Translations under genes and position numbers: made by a program
From: Gammaproteobacteria bacterium
Lineage (GTDB): Bacteria > Pseudomonadota > Gammaproteobacteria > Competibacterales > Competibacteraceae
Direction: 5' to 3'
DNA: 43,600 nt
Assembly: GCA_024235035.1 (NCBI GenBank)
Contig: JACKNE010000022.1
Location: forward strand, 1 to 43,600
Shown: positions 29,184 through 37,724 of the stretch, piece by piece
Position numbering within the stretch: the stretch's first letter is position 1
How the letters are laid out: each line of letters begins with the position of its first letter
The notes under the pieces: generated by a model
What the model saw: only the letters and a program-made list of their open reading frames with translations
Database searches by the model: none
Told to the model about the DNA's origin: nothing

Positions 29184-30363
29184 CGCTGCCGTCATCCGCC
29201 AAACCCTGGATCGTACCCTAGCTTGGAGTCGAGAACAGGATTACCGGGAGTACACCAAGCATGACGCCCTCAACAGCCCGTTGGTGTGGGCGATTTTTGG
29301 ACATCACCGTCTCACGCGCATTCTGGCCACTCAGGCGGTGATGCGTTTTCCGCTGAACGTGCGCCCGCTGCTGGGAGTGACTAGGAGCGAAAATCCCAAG
29401 GGGTTGGCGCTGTTCGCGATGGCGCTGTTCGATAGCTATGAGGCATTTGGCGAGGAGCACTACCGGATCGAAGCAGAGCACCTGCTCGAACGACTGCTGA
29501 TGCTGCGTTCACCGGGAGACTGGCGCGGCGCTTGCTGGGGATATCAATACGCTTGGCAAGATTTGGGGTTTTTCGCGCCGAAGGCAACACCCAATGCCGT
29601 CGTCACTGCATTTGTTTGCGAAGCGTTTTTGCGGGGTTATCGCGTTTCTGGACAGCCTGAATATCGGCGGATCGTCGAATCCGCGAGCAAATTTTTCCTG
29701 AATGACTTGACCGTGCTGAAAGAGACCGCAGCAGAATGGTGTCTCGCTTATATGCCGTTAGCGATGCAAATGCGTGTCTTGGATGTCAGCATCCTGATCG
29801 CAGCGGTGTTGGCTCAGCTCCAAGCGATCAACGGCGATGAGCGACTGGCTGAACATGCCCGAAAACTGACGCGTTACGTGGTAAATCGCCAAACCGATGA
29901 GGGCGCATGGTTCTATACCGATCCGCCGGATGCTTCTCCGGTCAAGATCGACAATTACCATACCGGCTTTATTCTCGATGCGCTCGACCGGGTGATGACC
30001 GGCCTGAACAGCGATGAATGGCGGGAAAACCACCGCCGGGGCGCAGCGTTCTATGCAGCGCATCTGTTCAATGCGGAGGGTTCACCGCGCTGGATGAGTC
30101 ATCAGGATTATCCGCATGATATTCATGGCGCGGCGCAGGGTATTTTAACCTTCAGTCAGCCCCATCATCTTCAGCTCCATCCAGGCTTGGCCGCTCGTGT
30201 TATCGCATGGGCGCTGACTCGAATGTATGATCGGGAAGGCCGGTTTTACTACCAGCAAACCCGGTTTTATACCAAGAAATTTACTTTTCTACGCTGGTGC
30301 AACGCCTGGATGTGTCGCGCACTGGCCTTTTATCTGCTACAGGGTCGCCATGAAAAAAGTTGA
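29173..30363 (+). CDS. Unrecognised alpha/alpha-toroid-like protein of the glycan operon
   Basis: A 396-residue soluble protein with no signal peptide. The start at 29173 (MPIDAAVIRQ) overlaps the upstream stop by 11 bases; a longer frame from 29071 runs inside the previous gene. The sequence is a succession of amphipathic helices with repeated short aromatic motifs (WGYQYAWQDLGFF, VKIDNYHTGFILDAL, WMSHQDYPHDIHGAAQG). This is typical of alpha/alpha barrels such as glycoside hydrolases, uronyl epimerases or prenyltransferase-like toroids. I cannot assign a reaction. Being locked between an AsnB-type enzyme and a methyltransferase suggests it acts on the same sugar or lipid-linked intermediate. 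Confidence 0.75.
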   Translation: MPIDAAVIRQTLDRTLAWSREQDYREYTKHDALNSPLVWAIFGHHRLTRILATQAVMRFPLNVRPLLGVTRSENPKGLALFAMALFDSYEAFGEEHYRIEAEHLLERLLMLRSPGDWRGACWGYQYAWQDLGFFAPKATPNAVVTAFVCEAFLRGYRVSGQPEYRRIVESASKFFLNDLTVLKETAAEWCLAYMPLAMQMRVLDVSILIAAVLAQLQAINGDERLAEHARKLTRYVVNRQTDEGAWFYTDPPDASPVKIDNYHTGFILDALDRVMTGLNSDEWRENHRRGAAFYAAHLFNAEGSPRWMSHQDYPHDIHGAAQGILTFSQPHHLQLHPGLAARVIAWALTRMYDREGRFYYQQTRFYTKKFTFLRWCNAWMCRALAFYLLQGRHEKS

Positions 30364-31132
30364 ACCGGTCGTTCCCGAAATCAAAACCGGCCTGACTCGG
30401 CAGATTCAGGATTTCTGGACCCGGCGAGTCAACGCGGAATACCTCATGGGTAAGGCGGTGACGACCCACGCTCGGGGCGATGACGCCTATTTCCAGGATT
30501 TGGAGACGCAACGCTATCGTTCACACCGGCATCTGCCGCCGTGGATCGCGGCGATGACGCCGGGCCGAACGGTACTGGAAATCGGCAGCGGGGTTGGACT
30601 GGATACATTCACCATGGCCCGGCATGGTTTACAGGTCACTGCAGTGGATTTGACCGAAGTAGCGGTTGCAACAGCACAGCAACGATTTTTGCGTCACGCT
30701 ATCGCAGCGGACTTTCTAGTGGCTGATGCCTGCCACTTGCCGTTCCCGGAAAACTGCTTCGATTATGTATATTCATTCGGCGTGCTGCACCACGTCGCCG
30801 ATACCGAAGCGAGTATTCACGAAGTACATCGCCTGTTGAAGCCGGGTGGACAGGCGCGAATCATGCTCTATCATCGCTATTCGTTGAATGAACTGGCGCA
30901 TCGTTTGTTGAAAGTGCCTTTCGAGGATCGCGATGAATTGTGTCCCGTGGTGCGGCGATTCACGGTCGCTGAAGTTCGAGCGTTGTTCCGCGAATTCAGA
31001 CATACCGAGGTAAGCATCGAGTATGTTTATGGGGAAGGCTATGGCCGGCTATTCGCTTTGACACCGCGTTGGCTATACGACCGGTTATCGCAGCACTGGG
31101 GCTGGCATTTGATGATCGCCGCGACCAAGTGA
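30350..31132 (+). CDS. Class I SAM-dependent methyltransferase
   Basis: A 260-residue Rossmann-fold methyltransferase. The SAM-binding motif is VLEIGSGVGLDTF (near residue 75), followed by AVDLTEVAVATAQQR. The middle motifs are ADACHLPFPENCFDYVYSFG and VLHHVADTEASIHEVHRLLK. The start at 30350 overlaps the preceding gene by 14 bases; an upstream frame to 30227 lies wholly inside that gene. The N-terminal stretch QIQDFWTRRVNAEYLMG recurs in methyltransferases of polysaccharide and natural-product loci. The substrate is unknown. It is the fifth gene of the operon. Confidence 0.9.
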   Translation: MKKVEPVVPEIKTGLTRQIQDFWTRRVNAEYLMGKAVTTHARGDDAYFQDLETQRYRSHRHLPPWIAAMTPGRTVLEIGSGVGLDTFTMARHGLQVTAVDLTEVAVATAQQRFLRHAIAADFLVADACHLPFPENCFDYVYSFGVLHHVADTEASIHEVHRLLKPGGQARIMLYHRYSLNELAHRLLKVPFEDRDELCPVVRRFTVAEVRALFREFRHTEVSIEYVYGEGYGRLFALTPRWLYDRLSQHWGWHLMIAATK

Positions 31133-31140
31133 GGTGAGCG

Positions 31141-32250
31141 ATGGCTTCGATTCGATTATTGCGCAATGAATCCGCCCGCGCGCTGCTTGCGCCGTTGACA
31201 GGCGGGAGGGCGTCAGCGCATATCCGCCCGACGATTGCGGCGATTTACATTACCCAGTTTTGCAATTCACGCTGCACCATGTGCGATTTCTGGAAGAATG
31301 CTCATGATCCCAAGGAGTTGACCAGCGAACAGTGGGGAGTGGTTTTTTCTCGACTCAAGGCGTTTGGAGTGGATTTTGTCGGGGTAAATGCATCCGGCGA
31401 GATGTTCACCCGTCCTGATGCTTTCGAGATCTTGGGACACCTACGCGCGCTGGATATGGATTTCGGCGTCAATTCCAACGGTACGCTGTTCACGCCCCCC
31501 AAGGCTAAACGGTTGGCGGCGTTGCGACCAAGAGCGGTGACAATTGGTCTGGATGGGGTTGGCGATGCTGCCTATCTGGCGACGCGCGGGCTGAAGAACG
31601 GTTTTACCAAGATTTCGCGGCATATCGATCATCTCAAGCGCGAAGGCATCCATAACATCGGCGTTGGAACGGTGTTGCTGGAGCAGAATCTTTATGAATG
31701 GGTGGCGCTGGCTCATTTTGCGCTGGAAAAAGGATTAGCCGGTGTTCGCTATACCGCCCATCATGACGCCTATTTTACCCCGGACGCTGATATCGATACG
31801 TTACATTATGCCGACCCCGATTTTTTAGCGGCGGTCGAACGGGAAATTGAAAAGCTGATTGAGCTGAAACGCAAGACGGGGATCGTCAAGAACTCTGAGG
31901 CTTATCTAAGGCAAGTAACGGCATTTTATCGTCATCCGACCAGTTATTTTCCCGTACCTTGCCTACAAGGCTCCAATCGCATTGAGATTGATATTTATGG
32001 CAATGTAAATCTTTGTTCTTTTATGACCGAATCACTAGGCAACCTGGCGCACCAAGAAATGGAAGAGATTTGGAATTCGGCAGCTCATCGCAAGGCGCGC
32101 GAAGATGCCTTCCACGGGAATTGTCCGAAATGCTTTTTGTCCTGCTACGCTGAGGAAAACCTGCGCTTGTCGGCAGCAGGGTTTATTCCGACGTTAGGAA
32201 ACTCTTTAAAGCGCGCGAACTTGCTCCTAATGTCTAAAAAATGTAGCTAA
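31141..32250 (+). CDS. Radical SAM protein with C-terminal SPASM-like cysteines
   Basis: A 369-residue radical SAM enzyme. The 4Fe-4S cluster motif is CNSRCTMC, with Cys41, Cys45 and Cys48. The middle part is a partial TIM barrel (GVNASGEMFTRPDAFEILG). The C-terminal region has cysteines in VPCLQGSN, VNLCSF and NCPKCFLSCYAEE, suggesting one or more auxiliary clusters of the SPASM or twitch type. Such enzymes modify peptides, sugars or lipids by radical chemistry. No precursor peptide gene is seen nearby, and the surrounding genes favour a sugar or lipid-linked substrate. It begins 8 bases after the methyltransferase with a GAGGTGAG ribosome-binding site. It ends tail-to-tail with the next gene, sharing four bases. 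Confidence 0.88.
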   Translation: MASIRLLRNESARALLAPLTGGRASAHIRPTIAAIYITQFCNSRCTMCDFWKNAHDPKELTSEQWGVVFSRLKAFGVDFVGVNASGEMFTRPDAFEILGHLRALDMDFGVNSNGTLFTPPKAKRLAALRPRAVTIGLDGVGDAAYLATRGLKNGFTKISRHIDHLKREGIHNIGVGTVLLEQNLYEWVALAHFALEKGLAGVRYTAHHDAYFTPDADIDTLHYADPDFLAAVEREIEKLIELKRKTGIVKNSEAYLRQVTAFYRHPTSYFPVPCLQGSNRIEIDIYGNVNLCSFMTESLGNLAHQEMEEIWNSAAHRKAREDAFHGNCPKCFLSCYAEENLRLSAAGFIPTLGNSLKRANLLLMSKKCS

Positions 32251-33005
32251 GACTTGATGAGCAATCCTTGACCAGTTGGCAGCGACAAGACCTTAACACC
32301 CTGTTTTTCTGAAAAGCAATCAGCAACACGCTTCTGTTCTTCATGTCCAGAAAATCCATAATCATCAAGGATGATGACGCCGCCAATGACTATTTTCGGC
32401 CAGAAAAATTCGAGTGCGGCCAATTCTGGAAGAGCACAGTTCATATCAATAGAAAGATAAGCAACCTTTTCGATATAAACTGTCGCTAAACTATCAGGCA
32501 CTACGCCACGAATAACAATAATATTTGAGTTATTATTGAAGCTACTCGATACTAATTGATATGTATCTTCATAGTAATTTCGATAAGCTGCTTTATCAGC
32601 GGGTGAGATTTGATTTTCAACTAACCCACAATAGGTGTCGAACAAATAAAATTTTCGATCAGCTATTTCATCGAAATCAATAAAATTCATTACGGAGGAC
32701 GATAGAAAGGCGCGATTAACGCCACACTCTACAAAATCTCCATCTAATCTGGATGCATGCCATCCAGCCCATTGCGTGACATGAACGCGCCAACGAATAT
32801 CCATTCCTGGGTGGAGGTGTAAAGCAGTATGATAAGCTTTAAGAAATCGTTTATCTTTGAGAAAATCGCAGTTATGTACTGTAGCAAGACCATCTTCTCG
32901 ATAGGTCGGCGCTATTAATAAACGCAGGAAATTGTACAAACTGCGTGTTCCTGGTAATTTCCCAACCCCTATCCGCAATCGCTGTAAGATACTGTAATTT
33001 AACAT
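32247..33005 (-). CDS. TylF/MycF-like O-methyltransferase
   Basis: A 252-residue protein resembling the TylF/MycF sugar O-methyltransferases. Seen motifs are GDFVECGVNRAFLSSSVM near residue 90, LFDTYCGL, LSIDMNCALPELAALEFFWP and GGVIILDDYGFSGHEEQK, whose acidic residues match the metal site of the family. An ATG at 33005 is preferred over the TTG at 33011, which sits directly after the upstream stop. The coding sequence is clearly richer in A and T than the plus-strand operon it faces, pointing to separate acquisition. It is the last gene of a four-gene minus-strand run. Confidence 0.85.
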   Translation of the reverse strand: MLNYSILQRLRIGVGKLPGTRSLYNFLRLLIAPTYREDGLATVHNCDFLKDKRFLKAYHTALHLHPGMDIRWRVHVTQWAGWHASRLDGDFVECGVNRAFLSSSVMNFIDFDEIADRKFYLFDTYCGLVENQISPADKAAYRNYYEDTYQLVSSSFNNNSNIIVIRGVVPDSLATVYIEKVAYLSIDMNCALPELAALEFFWPKIVIGGVIILDDYGFSGHEEQKRVADCFSEKQGVKVLSLPTGQGLLIKS

Positions 33006-33011
33006 ATACAA

Positions 33012-33698
33012 TCAAACCACTTTCTTTGTTGCTTGCCAAAAAAACCAGCGCTCCAAAAGTGGAGCTAATGGTCCTTTAGCGATAGGGCTGAGTAGATAAC
33101 GCTGAATAAACTCGAAGAAAGTCAATTGGCTATTTTTGAAAGAAAAAAGATGATAAATGAAATTCTCAAAACCTGTCGATGCAGTACATTTTGCTAACAT
33201 TTTAGGGTCAACAGGTTTCTCATCCGGACTAAATGAACGCAGACGAAAAACAGTGTCTGTCATGAAAATGACATTTTGCAGGCATAGCAAACTCGGGTCA
33301 TAGCCAACTATGGAACCACCTGGAATTAACACTCGATTAATTTCAGAAAGTAAGCTTTTCTCTTGTCCAGGCAGATGATGAAAAAAAGCAGCAGCAACCA
33401 CTAAGTCAAAGCAGCTATCTTTAAATGGCAGATTCAGAGCATCTGCTTGTACTGCGAGAGTCTTTGAATGAATAAGCATGTTATAAGAAATGTCCACACA
33501 AACACATTCAACACCAGGAACATGATTCAGTAAACGACTGGCCATTCCCGATCCACCACCGACATCTAAAACTCTGCCATGACCTTTCCAATCTATCCAT
33601 TCAGCAATCCTTTTCTGATCAAATTCCGATAAAGACCGATAGTCAATATTACCTTTAGAATCCCAGAATTTTTGTTCATCTCTATAATATTCATTCAT
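33012..33698 (-). CDS. Class I SAM-dependent methyltransferase
   Basis: A 228-residue methyltransferase. Motif I is VLDVGGGSGMASRLL (near residue 43), followed by CVDISYNML and ADALNLPFKDSCFDLVVAAA. The pattern FFHHLPGQEKSLLSEINRVL is typical of Methyltransf_11 members. The substrate is unknown. Base composition is strikingly AT-rich: in 33061-33180 I count 43 G or C in 120 bases, against 38 in 60 for a sample of gyrA (12181-12240). It sits 6 bases after the membrane-protein gene and just before the TylF-like gene, so the run is one transcript. Confidence 0.88.
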   Translation of the reverse strand: MNEYYRDEQKFWDSKGNIDYRSLSEFDQKRIAEWIDWKGHGRVLDVGGGSGMASRLLNHVPGVECVCVDISYNMLIHSKTLAVQADALNLPFKDSCFDLVVAAAFFHHLPGQEKSLLSEINRVLIPGGSIVGYDPSLLCLQNVIFMTDTVFRLRSFSPDEKPVDPKMLAKCTASTGFENFIYHLFSFKNSQLTFFEFIQRYLLSPIAKGPLAPLLERWFFWQATKKVV

Positions 33699-33704
33699 AA
33701 AAAC

Positions 33705-34631
33705 TTACCTTGAATTTTCGAGTTGATTAGTCACCAGCCAAACAAACAATGGCCCCCACGCAACAATAACCACTAGGAGGCGCAAGGTAAGATACGCCGA
33801 TAATACTGTTGCTTCTGAAAGGCCGATTGTAGAGAACAGTGCTATCCCCGCTACTTCGACAGTGCCAATACCATTAAAACTGATTGGCAGATAAGCGACC
33901 AAGGAACTGGCGGCAACCAAAGGGACCACTCGCCAAAAATTTCCCTCAGCGTAACCAAGCGCTTGGAATATACACCAGTAAGCTGCTCCAGCCAGGATAA
34001 TCTTTACAACAGTCAGGCTGATATTGACAGTCACCCGTATCGGATGACGTCTTGTCAGTGTAGTGATTTCATTGAAGGTTCTCGACAGAAAATCTGCACA
34101 CCGGGGCTGCCAACCATTAAAAACTCGGAGTAATGAAACACGCCACCAGTAACTCAATGAGAATATGGCAAAAGGAAGCATAGCTAGTAGCCAATAACTT
34201 GTGAAGTGGACACCCGGTAGACTAAAAATACCCCAGCAAGCAAAAACCAGCATGAGCATGAAAGAGATCAGTTTATCAGCCAGACTTCGTCCCAGTGTTT
34301 GACTGATCTTCAACCCATGCTTTTTCATGATTGCTGATAGTGTCACCATATCGCCTATTTGGCCTGGAAATACTAAGGCTGCCGCCCATGACATCCAATA
34401 GATCGGAATAAAATCAAGAAAAGAAAGTTTTTTCTCTATATTAACGAGTAGATAGGTATTATAAGCACCCAAGATCGTAAAAAATAAAATCAATATTGCT
34501 GCCGATAAGAAATAAAAAGAATCCAGATGACTAATTTCAGAAACCACTTTTCTAAAGTCAAAATGCCATACTAATATCGCAAGCAAGAAAAACCCGAAAA
34601 AGATTCTGGCTTTTTTTAATGATCCAGACAC
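33705..34631 (-). CDS. LPG-synthase-TM (UPF0104) family membrane protein, possible flippase
   Basis: A 308-residue inner-membrane protein with about eight hydrophobic helices, beginning MSGSLKKARIFFGFFLLAIL. The family pattern is seen in ALVFPGQIGDMVTLSAIMKK, GRSLADKLISFMLML and LPISFNGIGTVEVAG. Proteins of this family (lysylphosphatidylglycerol synthase transmembrane region, AglD-like) are linked to lipid or lipid-linked-sugar handling. No aminoacyl-transfer domain is attached. The start is a GTG directly after the stop of the upstream methyltransferase gene, so coupling is likely. Composition is AT-rich like the downstream genes. Confidence 0.85.
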   Translation of the reverse strand: MSGSLKKARIFFGFFLLAILVWHFDFRKVVSEISHLDSFYFLSAAILILFFTILGAYNTYLLVNIEKKLSFLDFIPIYWMSWAAALVFPGQIGDMVTLSAIMKKHGLKISQTLGRSLADKLISFMLMLVFACWGIFSLPGVHFTSYWLLAMLPFAIFSLSYWWRVSLLRVFNGWQPRCADFLSRTFNEITTLTRRHPIRVTVNISLTVVKIILAGAAYWCIFQALGYAEGNFWRVVPLVAASSLVAYLPISFNGIGTVEVAGIALFSTIGLSEATVLSAYLTLRLLVVIVAWGPLFVWLVTNQLENSR

Positions 34632-35459
34632 TTAGATAACCATCGACCTATGATTAGGTTCACGCTTTGCCTCCGACAGTGATTTCTGAGCAACACACCA
34701 CACCCCTGCTCCCATACCCGGATGGCCACCCTGCCCCAGCCAGGCCATCAGATTCAATAGAGGGAATAGCAACGCATACAATATCCGATTTTTCTGCTCT
34801 GCCGCGCTAATGGCATAACCGATATTGTTCGCCAAATTCTCTAGAAAGCCATAACTGAAACCTGATCGCTGCACGATAAAGCCCGCTTTGCGAACACGCT
34901 CGATCAATTCCGGCAAATGATAACCGGGCCGGACATGACCGGGGACATCGAAATTGCGACTCCACCTGAATACCGGCCAGCGCCGATAATAGTGTGGAAC
35001 GTGAACGACCAGAATACCGTTTGCTTGCATCGCGCGATAAAAACGCTGCAAGACACCGACATCGTTCTCAATGTGTTCCAGGTTATCCACCGACACGATC
35101 AGGTCGTATTCACCATCGCTGTCCAGAGTCGTCAAATCACCCTTCTGAAAGCGACAGTTAGCGATATAGCAAGCTTCAGCGATTTCCTGGTTTATACGCT
35201 GACCTTGTTCATCCTGATCGATGGCGTCGATTTTCGCAGCGGGATAGCGATGAGCCAGCATTCTACTGATGACGCCCTTGCCACAGCCGGCATCAAGCAC
35301 TCGGGTCGCAGCGGGTGGCAGCAAACGCTGTAAACAGCGCAAACGGATGCGCAAACCGACAATGGGCACTCCAAGCAATCGACAATACCAGCGTTCCAGC
35401 ATCCCTAGCGATGGGTCCCGGAATAACTCGCTACCTGGAAGACTCAACAAAGTTGACAT
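34632..35459 (-). CDS. Class I SAM-dependent methyltransferase
   Basis: A 275-residue methyltransferase with motif I RVLDAGCGKGVISRMLAHRY, motif II KIDAIDQDEQGQRIN and the later DLIVSVDNLEHIENDVGVL. The C-terminal half (VPHYYRRWPVFRW, HVRPGYHLPELIERV, GFSYGFLENLANNIGYA) resembles methyltransferases of O-antigen or capsule loci. The substrate is unknown. The ATG at 35459 is preferred; a GTG four codons upstream is possible. It is the first gene of the minus-strand run, and its base composition is closer to the chromosome than that of the three genes after it. Confidence 0.85.
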   Translation of the reverse strand: MSTLLSLPGSELFRDPSLGMLERWYCRLLGVPIVGLRIRLRCLQRLLPPAATRVLDAGCGKGVISRMLAHRYPAAKIDAIDQDEQGQRINQEIAEACYIANCRFQKGDLTTLDSDGEYDLIVSVDNLEHIENDVGVLQRFYRAMQANGILVVHVPHYYRRWPVFRWSRNFDVPGHVRPGYHLPELIERVRKAGFIVQRSGFSYGFLENLANNIGYAISAAEQKNRILYALLFPLLNLMAWLGQGGHPGMGAGVWCVAQKSLSEAKREPNHRSMVI

Positions 35460-35572
35460 AATTCTATACACCCAATTAACTAAATGGCTTCAGTTTCGTC
35501 CATTCCGTTAGCGATCAACCGGGCAATCGCTTGTGCAAGACTTCTTCAAGTCTCTGTTCTGCCGCCGAAGTC

Positions 35573-35686
35573 TTGATTCTCGACATCGACCAAGACTGGC
35601 ATCCGCACTACGTGGATCAGATATCCCCCTTTGCCAAATACTCAATCAACCACCTTCTGCTCGCTCAGCAATCGGCCAAATTATAG
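35573..35686 (+). other. Possible coding remnant in the gap before the TPR gene
   Basis: The 35460-35691 gap has no recognised gene. One plus-strand frame ending in TAG at 35684-35686 has protein-like composition (LDIDQDWHPHYVDQISPF). It lacks a normal start and has no recognised family. It could be a decayed gene end or chance. Confidence 0.2.
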
Positions 35687-35691
35687 ATTTT

Positions 35692-37644
35692 TTAGCGCTG
35701 GCCAGCAGTGGCGCGTTCCAATAACTCTTCCTGCTGGCGAATTCGGGTCGCCAGGAAAGCATCTCGATCCAATGCTCGAGCCTGAGCAATCATTTGGCGG
35801 GCGGCATCCAACTCACCATGCTGAATAAGCAGATGGGCATGATTGAGCAGGATCTGCGGGTCATCCGGGGCAATTTGCAACGCTTGATAGGTGAGGTAAA
35901 GGGCGATACCGAGCGCATTCTGGGAAATGGCAAACTGCGTCAGTTCGGCTAACACTTGAGCGCGAGGTCTGCCACGCAGGGTAGGATTTTGCAAAATAGC
36001 CTGGAACAAGCGGTTGAACACTTCGGGAGAGAACTTGCAAGGTCCATCACTCTGGCAACGGCTGAGATGAATCAAGGCGTTGATGCTGGCGGAGGACAAC
36101 GGCAAATCCGCCAATTTGCCGGCGAGACCCTCAAGGAGATCGGTGTCAACCGGTCGCTGTTGCCGGTCGTCGAGCACGAGCAGGGCGAAACTGCCGGAAA
36201 GATTGTAGTTATCCAGTTGTTGGGCAATCTCGAAATACTGGCGAGCACGCTGGAAATTGTGTTCGGGCTCGATGCCGTGGTCGGCCAGGCTGAAGAAAAT
36301 ACGTCCCGCCTGCATATTGGTACGCGCCGAGTGGGGGTGATGGCGGACTTCCACCAGAGCTAGATCCACATCGTTGGCCCAATAACTGGCGCGCACTGCA
36401 GTGCCAGCGCTCAGAGCTAGGATCAGCACCACGATGAACGCCGCCTGGGTGCGTAACCATACGCGTTCGCGTACCCGGCGATGGCCGAGATAGTAGATCG
36501 CCAGGAAGAGGAGTCCGTAAGCGGGTAGATAATTGCGGTGCTCATGAGCGATTTCCAGTGGCAAGATGGTTGATTCCAGTAGATGACCGGCGCAGAAGAA
36601 CCAGACGCCAAAGGTCAACAACGGCGCACGCCGCCGTAACGCAATGCTTCCGGTGAGCAAGCTAAAAAGACCCAGCACCGCCGGCAATGTGGCGAGGGGG
36701 TCGAGCCAGTTTTTCGACAGGATGATATCGTCGTGATACAGCCCCATCCGGGTCGGATCGGGCAGTAGGACCATCTCGATGTAGAACCAAAGAACCCGCG
36801 CCTGGGTCAACAGGCGTTCGCCCAGGGTGAAATCGCGAGTTTCGTAGATCCTCATCAACCAGTCGAACCGCGCTGCTAAGACACCCAGTGCCAGCACACC
36901 TGGAATGAGCACAGTCGAGACATTGAAGCCAATCACAAAACGTCGGGTTGAGGCATCCGGCGCTTGAAAGCCGAAAATCAACCACTCGACCAAAAAAATT
37001 AGTATGGGTAGCAGAATGCCATTTTCTTTACTAAACGTGGCCAACCCCCCAAAAACCACTAGACCAATCAGCATGCACGCTGCGCCGCGTTGCCCACGCA
37101 GCTGTCGCAACCGCCCCCAGGTATACAATGCCAGACCGAAGATCATGAACAGCGCCGCTAAGCTGGCCATGCGCTGCACGATATACAGAACACCGGTCAG
37201 GTTGAACGGATGCAGCAACCAGGCAGCGGCGACTGCGAGACTCAGCCATGTAATCTCGCGATCGGTTAATTCTGCGCGACGGCAAAGACGGTAAGCGGTC
37301 AATAATAGACAGGTCAACCACCACAGGCCCACACCACACAGCCAATGAATAGCCAGATTGGTCAACTTGAAATAAAACGGATCAAGCCCGGTCAGGGCAT
37401 GATTGACGCCAAGAGTCAGCATGCTGATCGGTCGTTCGAGTCCACCGCCACCGAAAGAGGTCGCCGCCTGGTGAAGCTGCCTCCAATTCAAACCATCGAT
37501 CAGCACTTTGGGGTTATCGGTGATATTGATCGTATCGTCGAACAGGAATCCACCCTGGAGCCCGGACCAATACACCGCACCACTCAACACCAAGAGCAAT
37601 AATAGAGTCATCGGGGCAGTGTGAGACGGAGAGATGTGCGGCAT
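35692..37644 (-). CDS. GT-C-like polytopic membrane protein with C-terminal TPRs
   Basis: A 650-residue inner-membrane protein. The N-terminal signal-like helix is followed by a periplasmic loop holding the acidic pair Asp36-Asp37 in GGFLFDDTINITDNPKV. About ten membrane helices extend to near residue 420, including EIAHEHRNYLPAYG near 365-378. This arrangement resembles TMTC-like and bacterial GT-C glycosyltransferases. The C-terminal 200 residues are helical with TPR features (AYQAL-type and LNHAHLLIQHGELDAARQM stretches). It lies 80 bases downstream of the pilin gene on the same strand, past a terminator. A role in pilin O-glycosylation is a reasonable inference, as such proteins commonly neighbour pilA. 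Confidence 0.8.
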   Translation of the reverse strand: MPHISPSHTAPMTLLLLLVLSGAVYWSGLQGGFLFDDTINITDNPKVLIDGLNWRQLHQAATSFGGGGLERPISMLTLGVNHALTGLDPFYFKLTNLAIHWLCGVGLWWLTCLLLTAYRLCRRAELTDREITWLSLAVAAAWLLHPFNLTGVLYIVQRMASLAALFMIFGLALYTWGRLRQLRGQRGAACMLIGLVVFGGLATFSKENGILLPILIFLVEWLIFGFQAPDASTRRFVIGFNVSTVLIPGVLALGVLAARFDWLMRIYETRDFTLGERLLTQARVLWFYIEMVLLPDPTRMGLYHDDIILSKNWLDPLATLPAVLGLFSLLTGSIALRRRAPLLTFGVWFFCAGHLLESTILPLEIAHEHRNYLPAYGLLFLAIYYLGHRRVRERVWLRTQAAFIVVLILALSAGTAVRASYWANDVDLALVEVRHHPHSARTNMQAGRIFFSLADHGIEPEHNFQRARQYFEIAQQLDNYNLSGSFALLVLDDRQQRPVDTDLLEGLAGKLADLPLSSASINALIHLSRCQSDGPCKFSPEVFNRLFQAILQNPTLRGRPRAQVLAELTQFAISQNALGIALYLTYQALQIAPDDPQILLNHAHLLIQHGELDAARQMIAQARALDRDAFLATRIRQQEELLERATAGQR

Positions 37645-37654
37645 GATATCGACT

Positions 37655-37688
37655 CACAAAAGAAAACCGCCAACCCTTAGGTTGGCGG
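37655..37688 (-). terminator. Rho-independent terminator of pilA
   Basis: On the minus strand a 9-bp stem, CCGCCAACC / GGTTGGCGG (37667-37675 and 37680-37688), with a TAAG loop is followed by TTTTCTTTTG. It lies 36 bases after the pilA stop and would limit read-through into the GT-C-like gene. Confidence 0.85.
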
Positions 37689-37724
37689 CGTGTAAGTACC
37701 GGTTACTCAGACTATCCAAAGCCC

